Origin: Streptomyces piniterrae
Lineage (GTDB): Bacteria; Actinomycetota; Actinomycetes; Streptomycetales; Streptomycetaceae
Direction: 5' to 3'
Assembly (NCBI RefSeq): GCF_005048155.1
Contig: NZ_SUMB01000011.1
Span: forward strand, 278,360-342,359
DNA: 64,000 nt
The notes below the pieces were generated by a model, which was given only the letters and a program-made list of their open reading frames with translations, did not search any database and was not told the origin of the DNA. Position numbers and translations under genes: made by a program. Position 1 is the stretch's first letter, and every line of letters starts with the position of its first letter. Of this stretch, positions 59,846-64,000 are shown in pieces.

Positions 59846-60388
59846 GTGACAACGACTCGCACCCTGTATCTGATCGCTTGTGCCGCCCCTCCCTCCCGCC
59901 GCTTGGAGATCCCGGTACGCGCCGCCCAGCGGGCCGGGTGGGATGTCTGCTTGATCCTCACCCCGTCGGCGTACCGGTGGGCCAGCGAGGACGCCGTGGG
60001 CGTGATCGAGACCCTGACCGAACTCACCGGCCACCCGATCCGGCACCAGTACAAGCTGCCCAGTCAGGACGACGTTCTGCCGGCGCCGGACGCTCTGCTC
60101 GTCGCCCCGCTCACCGCCAACACGCTCAACAAGTGGGCCGCGGGCATCAGCGACACTCTGGCCCTCGGGCTGATCACCGAGGGCATCGGGTTGCAACTGC
60201 CCATCGTGGCCCTGCCGCACTGGAACGATGCCCAGCACGCGCATCCGGCCGTGGCGCGCAGTGTTGAGACCCTGCGCGCCGCGGGCGTCACGGTCCTGCT
60301 CGGCGACGGCGGTTTCGTGCCGCACAAGCCGCGGCACGGCTACCTCGACGCCTACCCGTGGCAGGCCGCGGTTGACGCACTCCCGTAG
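59846..60388 (+). CDS. Flavoprotein of the phosphopantothenoylcysteine decarboxylase-like family
   Basis: The 180-residue protein starts at GTG 59846 (VTTTRTLYLIACAAPPSR); the longer frame to 59282 overlaps the XRE gene and is rejected. The fold is that of FMN-binding HFCD proteins: LYLIACAAPPSRR start, CLILTPSAYRWAS, and the active-site-like DALLVAPLTANTLNKWAAGISDTLAL. Standalone forms occur beside XRE-DUF397 loci in Streptomyces. The substrate is unknown; it is too short and context-poor to be CoA-synthesis CoaBC. Ribosome site is weak. Confidence 0.85.
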   Translation: MTTTRTLYLIACAAPPSRRLEIPVRAAQRAGWDVCLILTPSAYRWASEDAVGVIETLTELTGHPIRHQYKLPSQDDVLPAPDALLVAPLTANTLNKWAAGISDTLALGLITEGIGLQLPIVALPHWNDAQHAHPAVARSVETLRAAGVTVLLGDGGFVPHKPRHGYLDAYPWQAAVDALP

Positions 60389-60516
60389 CCGGGCCGGTGC
60401 GGGATCACCCATCGCGCCGAGGCCCTTCCTCGCAGGTGAGACGCTGCGCCGGGTGAGCCCGAAGGGCCTACTCCGGACCCACTCTGGGGGCATCTAGGAG
60501 AGGTGCTGACGTCCTC

Positions 60517-61143
60517 TCAGTTCTTCGCCTCCGATACCTCAAGGGCCGCCAACTCGCCACGAATCAGAGCCCTGGCCGCGTCACCGTAGACCGCTGACCG
60601 CTCCAGAAGGCTGAACGCTTTCTCGTACGCATCGATCTGCTTCTGGTCGGTGTACGTCGGGCTTCCCCCGTACAGCTCAACCTCCACACGCTTACCGTCG
60701 AAGATCCCGAACGAGTGGCCAGGGTAGACGTGCCTCTCCGCTCGGTCGGGGATGATGCCGAGCGTCAGGCCAGGAAGATCAACCGCCTCCAGGAGCCGAG
60801 CGAGCTGGGCACGCATCACCCCCGGGCCCCCGATGTTCGTGCGCATGGCCTCTTGGGCGAGGACCACGTGGTACGTACGCCCCTCCTTGCCGATGAGGCC
60901 GGCTCGCGCAATCCGGCCCTGGACACCCGCCTCAATGTCATCCGGTGTTCCGAGGAAGTCAACGACCAAGCGCAGCATCGCCCGTACGTAGTCAGCGGTT
61001 TGAAGATTCCCCCAGATGACGTTCGCGCAATAGCGCTTGGTGTCCTTCGTCCTGCGCACCAGGTCGAGAAACGCTTGCTGCGTTGGCCCCATCCCCTGCC
61101 GGTGAAGCGCATCCCATCCGTTTGGCTCATAGGCTGTGTTCAC
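60517..61143 (-). CDS. Stand-alone DUF5753 protein without DNA-binding domain
   Basis: The 208-residue protein starts at GTG 61143 (VNTAYEPNGWDALHRQG), with GGGAGG 7 bp upstream, so the lack of a helix-turn-helix is real, not a truncated reading. It has the DUF5753 pattern YCANVIWGNLQTADYVRAML, VVLAQEAMRTNIGGPGVMRAQLARLL and HSFGIFDGKRVEVELYGG. DUF5753 is normally the ligand or partner part of XRE regulators. Alone it could titrate or tune a regulator, such as that at 62069. It is divergent from 61312 across iterons. Confidence 0.82.
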   Translation of the reverse strand: MNTAYEPNGWDALHRQGMGPTQQAFLDLVRRTKDTKRYCANVIWGNLQTADYVRAMLRLVVDFLGTPDDIEAGVQGRIARAGLIGKEGRTYHVVLAQEAMRTNIGGPGVMRAQLARLLEAVDLPGLTLGIIPDRAERHVYPGHSFGIFDGKRVEVELYGGSPTYTDQKQIDAYEKAFSLLERSAVYGDAARALIRGELAALEVSEAKN

Positions 61144-61223
61144 GTTCCGCCCTCCCAGATGCCGACAGGCACCAGTCAACCGTAGGGGCAGAGACGAGGT
61201 CGATCACGAGGACCTTAAACCGG

Positions 61224-61243
61224 TGCAAGTTCATGCAAGTTCA
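61224..61243. promoter_or_regulatory. Tandem iteron TGCAAGTTCA x2
   Basis: Two perfect adjacent 10-bp units in the divergent gap between the DUF5753 gene and the 61312 operon. A related triple occurs at 62929. Ten-base phasing puts the units on one DNA face, as for operators of helix-turn-helix proteins. Confidence 0.75.
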
Positions 61244-61311
61244 GTGCATGGCAAGGTGAGTTGGGTGCAAGCTCTTGTCCGAGATCGTCTTCCGCGAATG
61301 AGGAGGTCACG

Positions 61312-61539
61312 ATGGCCCTGCACATGCTCGGCAAAGACCCGAACTCCCCCGAGGGCAAGTCCGCCACCGTCTATTACGACGACGTAGCTGACAAGTACCT
61401 GGTCCAGGGGCTGAAGGTGCTTGACGAAGAGCGACTGTCGAAGATGGACCTCCCGGACCACGAAACCATCGTTGAGATCCCCAAGTACATGGTGAAGTTC
61501 TTCCCGGAGGTGAACGGTGACGGAGGAGCCAACGTTTGA
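61312..61539 (+). CDS. Hypothetical 75-residue protein upstream of DUF6879
   Basis: It starts at ATG 61312 (MALHMLGKDPNSPEGKSATV) with AGGAGG 5-6 bp upstream. The small alpha/beta protein reads VYYDDVADKYLVQGLKV and HETIVEIPKYMVKFFPEVN. It occurs in Streptomyces directly before DUF6879 genes, here overlapping by 23 bases. No function is known; coupling suggests a complex with the DUF6879 protein. Confidence 0.82.
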   Translation: MALHMLGKDPNSPEGKSATVYYDDVADKYLVQGLKVLDEERLSKMDLPDHETIVEIPKYMVKFFPEVNGDGGANV

Positions 61540-62044
61540 GGGCCTGTTCCGCCAGGCCAAGCACTCTGCCGTGCACTTGGAGATGAGGGATGGCTACATG
61601 CGGTCCGACTCTGAGTTCATCTCCTGGTCGCAGGACCCTCTAAGCGTTCCGCCGAGGTGCGCCCCGGATTCGCGTCCCTGGCTGTCGCTGATGAAGGAGA
61701 TCACAGGCCGCGGCGTTGTGGTCCGCCGCACCCGGATCTTCTCCGAGCCGATGAGCGACTACCTCCGCTTCGAGCACCACCTGACGCCACGCAACGTGGA
61801 GGCCGGCGAACAGGTTCGCTGGTTGCCACGTCGCAAGGCATCGGACCTCGCGCTCCCCGGCAACGACTTCTGGCTGTTCGACAACAGCCTTGTCCTGTTT
61901 CTGCACTTCACCGGTGACGGCGAGCTGTCCCCCGAGGGGGACGAGGAGCGTACGACCGATCCGTCAGTAGTTCGTCTCTGCTCCACGGCCTTCGAAACTG
62001 TGTGGGAACGGGCGACCTCGCACGAGGAGTACAGGCCGGTCTGA
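61517..62044 (+). CDS. DUF6879 family protein
   Basis: The 175-residue protein starts at GTG 61517 inside the previous gene, with GGAGG 6 bp upstream. It has the family pattern LFRQAKHSAVHLEMRDGYM, RGVVVRRTRIFSEPMSDYLRFEH, NVEAGEQVRWLPR and DFWLFDN. Many actinomycetes have this gene between a small partner and an XRE-DUF5753 regulator, as here. No enzymatic role is established. The set 61312-62923 reads as one operon. Confidence 0.88.
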   Translation: MTEEPTFEGLFRQAKHSAVHLEMRDGYMRSDSEFISWSQDPLSVPPRCAPDSRPWLSLMKEITGRGVVVRRTRIFSEPMSDYLRFEHHLTPRNVEAGEQVRWLPRRKASDLALPGNDFWLFDNSLVLFLHFTGDGELSPEGDEERTTDPSVVRLCSTAFETVWERATSHEEYRPV

Positions 62045-62068
62045 TCCACTGACAAGGCTGATCACGCT

Positions 62069-62923
62069 GTGCCCCGCCCGTCGCCGCCGTCCAGCGTTCA
62101 GCAGGCCAGAGAAGCACTTGGAAAGCGCCTACGCGAGATTCGCCAAGACTCTGGCCTGACTGCTCGCGCTTTGGCGGCGGCGGCAGGGTGGCACGAGTCA
62201 AAGAGCTCTCGACTTGAGAACGGCAAGACGCCACCCTCGGACGAAGACATTCGCATCTGGACCCGCATCTGCCACTCAGAGGACAAGGCAGCGGATCTCA
62301 TCGCGACGGCACGCGGCATCAACGGCATGTACGTCGAATGGCGTCGCATGGAGAGCGCCGGACTCGCACGCGTACAAGAGTCCGTTCTCCCTCTGTTCCA
62401 GCACACCCACTGGTTCCGCTTCTACCAATCTCAGGTCATCCCCGGATTGCTGCAAACGCAGGACTATACCGAAGCGATTCTGAACACGGTGGTCGCACTC
62501 CGAGACGCCCCCGACGACATCGAGGAAGCCGTAGCGGCTCGCATGAGCCGTCAGCGCGTGCTCCACGCAGGTGGACGCCGTTTCGCCTTCCTGATTGAGG
62601 AGTGGGTCCTGCGCTCGGTCATCGGCAGCCCGAGCACGATGGTGAACCAGCTCGGGCACCTCATCGGCATGACTGCCGCGCCCTGTCTCAGTCTTGGCGT
62701 GATCCCTATGGGGGTCGTACGCGGCAACGCGTGGCCGTGCGAGTCCTTCTCCGTGTACGACGAAAAACAGGCCGCCTGCGAGCTGGTGTCCGCCAGCCTC
62801 ACCGTGACGCAACCAAGTGAGATCGCCGAGTATGCCAAGACGTTCACCGAACTCGCGAGCATCGCTGCCTACGGAGCGGGGGCCAGAAAGCTCATAACGT
62901 CGGCAATCGACTCGCTCGGGTGA
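62069..62923 (+). CDS. XRE/DUF5753 regulator, third gene of the DUF6879 operon
   Basis: The 284-residue protein starts at GTG 62069 (VPRPSPPSSVQQAREALGKRL), 24 bp after the DUF6879 stop. Helix-turn-helix at about 15-70 (RLREIRQDSGLTARALAAAAGWHESKSSRLENG), then DUF5753 (WFRFYQSQVIPGLLQTQDYTEAIL, CESFSVYDEKQAACELVSASL). It lacks a DUF397 partner. The iterons at 61224 and 62929, before and after its operon, are its most likely sites. A partner role with the stand-alone DUF5753 protein is possible. Confidence 0.93.
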   Translation: MPRPSPPSSVQQAREALGKRLREIRQDSGLTARALAAAAGWHESKSSRLENGKTPPSDEDIRIWTRICHSEDKAADLIATARGINGMYVEWRRMESAGLARVQESVLPLFQHTHWFRFYQSQVIPGLLQTQDYTEAILNTVVALRDAPDDIEEAVAARMSRQRVLHAGGRRFAFLIEEWVLRSVIGSPSTMVNQLGHLIGMTAAPCLSLGVIPMGVVRGNAWPCESFSVYDEKQAACELVSASLTVTQPSEIAEYAKTFTELASIAAYGAGARKLITSAIDSLG

Positions 62924-62928
62924 AGGCG

Positions 62929-62957
62929 TGCAAGTTCGTAGAAGTTCATTGAGTTCG
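62929..62957 (+). promoter_or_regulatory. Three imperfect iterons upstream of the TTA-containing gene
   Basis: TGCAAGTTCG (62929), TAGAAGTTCA (62939) and TTGAGTTCG (62949) share AGTTC at 9-10 base spacing and match the perfect pair at 61224. The site lies about 55-85 bp before ATG 63013, in promoter position. Confidence 0.7.
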
Positions 62958-63012
62958 GCCTTTCGCTCTCCATACCGTCGGGATGACCAGCCGTTCACCC
63001 TGCGGAGATTTC

Positions 63013-63372
63013 ATGACGAGCCCAATTCGCTACAGCCAAAGCCCCGTTGAGTTATCGATTGACGGCTGGCTGTTAGAGGGGGCGACTGCACCTGGCTGCG
63101 AAAAGTGCACTGCGCTCGATCTACAGCGGAGCAACGCGCGGAAGCGAAACGACTGGGCGGCGGCGTGCGCCATGGGCACGATGAGCTGGCATGAGTGCCC
63201 CGAGCTGGCGACGCCGGACCTGACAGGTCCGAGGGTTGGTGGGCACCGCTCGGCGGGACTCTGGATCTGCGCTCACATGTGGTGTCTCTGCCGCCCGGAG
63301 CGAAGGTGCCACCGTGCCCGTTTCCGTGCCTGGACTGCCGTTCCAAGGGGCGGCAGTGAGTGCTGCATGTGA
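63013..63372 (+). CDS. Hypothetical Cys-rich protein with two TTA codons
   Basis: The reading starts at ATG 63013 (MTSPIRYSQSPVELSIDGWLL) with GGAG 6 bp upstream, giving 119 residues. The first 45 residues have a CEKC pair and resemble small Streptomyces proteins with a GC.AC motif and basic helix. The later part (GTMSWHECPELATPDLTG onwards) is Cys/Trp/Arg-rich and may be out of frame, so the true product may be shorter or frameshifted. Codons 14 and 21 are TTA (63052-63054, 63073-63075), so translation should need bldA tRNA. The iterons upstream suggest control by the XRE protein. Confidence 0.6.
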   Translation: MTSPIRYSQSPVELSIDGWLLEGATAPGCEKCTALDLQRSNARKRNDWAAACAMGTMSWHECPELATPDLTGPRVGGHRSAGLWICAHMWCLCRPERRCHRARFRAWTAVPRGGSECCM

Positions 63373-63547
63373 GCCTGCCACATCTGACCGGCGGTAGTCG
63401 GAGCCTGATACTCCCGCCCCGGCGACCGAAACCCTGGACAGGTGAGCGCCGGGACGGGTGACCACGCAGAGGAAACCCTCTGCGGCCTACGGGCCATGTC
63501 ATCGACGGTACGGCGGCGTGGCCCCTCGCGAAAGAGGAGGTTGGTGA

Positions 63548-63724
63548 ATGAGCGCTGTGAGCGTCGAAACGTACGAGACGCGCACTCCCGACGCCGAAGG
63601 CTGGCGCGGTGTCCCATTCCGTCACCCGGCCGATATGGAGGCGGACGGCGGCAAGCACGATGGCGGACCCATGCCCCCGGAGGCTCCCCGCGACCCGCAG
63701 CCGCAAGGCGGGGACGGTAAGTAG
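63548..63724 (+). CDS. Small hypothetical protein, 58 residues
   Basis: A short frame (MSAVSVETYETRTPDAEGWRG to GGDGK, stop TAG) follows a perfect AGGAGG 8 bp upstream and ends before a terminator hairpin. The peptide has a central GWRGVPFRHPADME stretch and a Pro/Gly-rich tail. No family known. The ribosome site and terminator are the main support. Confidence 0.66.
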   Translation: MSAVSVETYETRTPDAEGWRGVPFRHPADMEADGGKHDGGPMPPEAPRDPQPQGGDGK

Positions 63725-63745
63725 CCCACGCTGGTAACGACGAAA

Positions 63746-63782
63746 GCGCCCCTGCACCGGCACATGGCCGGAGCAGGGGCGC
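63746..63782 (+). terminator. Hairpin terminator after the 58-residue gene
   Basis: The arms GCGCCCCTGC (63746-63755) and GCAGGGGCGC (63773-63782) pair perfectly; the loop holds further CCGG/CCGG pairing. It lies 21 bp after the stop. Confidence 0.8.
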
Positions 63783-63896
63783 CGTGCGTTCCGCGGATGA
63801 ATCGCCGTGCGGAGGAGGGCGCAGCCGGCGCTGTCGAACGACGGCGAGGCTCGGCAGGGGCGGGCGGGAGAGGTGGCTTGCGGGGGTGGGGGGGGT

Positions 63897-63938
63897 GGGG
63901 GAGCCTTCGCATCCCGCAGGGGATGCGAAGGCTCCCCC
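63897..63938. terminator. Very strong hairpin terminator
   Basis: An 18-bp perfect stem (63897-63914 with 63921-63938, arms including GAGCCTTCGCATCC) with a 6-base loop, preceded by a G-rich run. It lies 11 bp from the stop of the minus-strand gene entering from the right, so it probably terminates that gene. Confidence 0.88.
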
Positions 63939-63948
63939 ACCAAGGCCC

Positions 63949-64000
63949 TCACTCCCCCGGCCAGTCCCGGTCCCGCGGCGCGGTGTAGGCGGCGCCGCCC
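63949..64000 (-). CDS. C-terminal end of a minus-strand gene (5' part outside window)
   Basis: Reading the minus strand from the window edge gives ...GGAAYTAPRDRDWPGE and a TGA at 63949-63951. The reading is plausible coding sequence and is followed by the strong terminator. Only 16 residues are visible, so no family can be given. Confidence 0.45.
   Translation of the reverse strand, partial: GGAAYTAPRDRDWPGE

Noticed and set aside
1..64000. CRISPR arrays, rRNA, tRNA, prophage or transposase genes
   Set aside because: None seen; short tandem repeats here have at most five units without unique spacers.

Overview
The window is high-GC (about 70%) actinobacterial DNA, almost certainly from Streptomyces. 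The evidence is the third-position GC bias, many GTG and TTG starts, mycothiol conjugate amidase, a DasR-type operator at a chitinase gene, TTA (bldA-type) codons in a few genes, an LAxTG sortase-E substrate, and families such as DUF397, DUF5753, DUF6879 and DUF6247. No rRNA, tRNA, CRISPR array, integrase or transposase was seen.

Layout. 0-3.4 kb: end of a Flp/Tad pilus locus (CpaE-like ATPase, CpaB-like SAF protein, zinc-ribbon protein). 3.6-7.4 kb: three secreted hydrolases (GH18 chitinase with a dre site, S1-like serine protease, M14 carboxypeptidase). 7.5-14.6 kb: a divergent six-gene catabolic cluster (GntP permease, RidA, IclR, KDG-type kinase // fold-III PLP deaminase, D-aminoacylase) that fits uptake and breakdown of an N-acylated sugar amino acid such as N-acetyl-D-glucosaminate. 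14.6-17.3 kb: a KAP NTPase fused to two receiver domains, with a TTA codon. 17.5-30.1 kb: AlaT-like aminotransferase, PEP carboxykinase, hemolysin III, a TetR regulator, an MDR oxidoreductase, a YyaL-type protein and a membrane-linked STAND/TPR protein. 30.2-40.5 kb: housekeeping genes (mca, DUF4307, greA, a Drr-type ABC exporter, ilvA, MarR, metB, a TPR-like protein, msrA). 40.5-43.9 kb: a small DUF6247 toxin-antitoxin candidate, a decayed SDR gene, a PP2C phosphatase and a membrane protein. 44.1-49.8 kb: a two-component system followed by an unusual 1188-residue ATPase-TPR-glycosyltransferase fusion, also with a TTA codon. 49.8-56.7 kb: DUF2786 protein, L,D-transpeptidase lipoprotein, small sortase substrate, hutH and a GAF-GGDEF protein. 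57.1-63.7 kb: an accessory block of short coupled genes and XRE/DUF5753-DUF397 and DUF6879 regulatory modules, with shared 10-bp iterons and TTA codons.

The strongest candidates for undescribed biology are (1) the ATPase-TPR-GT4 fusion, (2) the KAP-REC-REC protein, (3) the proposed N-acyl-D-glucosaminate pathway and (4) the iteron-controlled DUF5753/DUF6879 module. Functions given for these four are inferences from domain content and gene order. All coordinates, motifs and repeats were read by eye from the sequence. Family names come from recognition of motifs, not from a database search.
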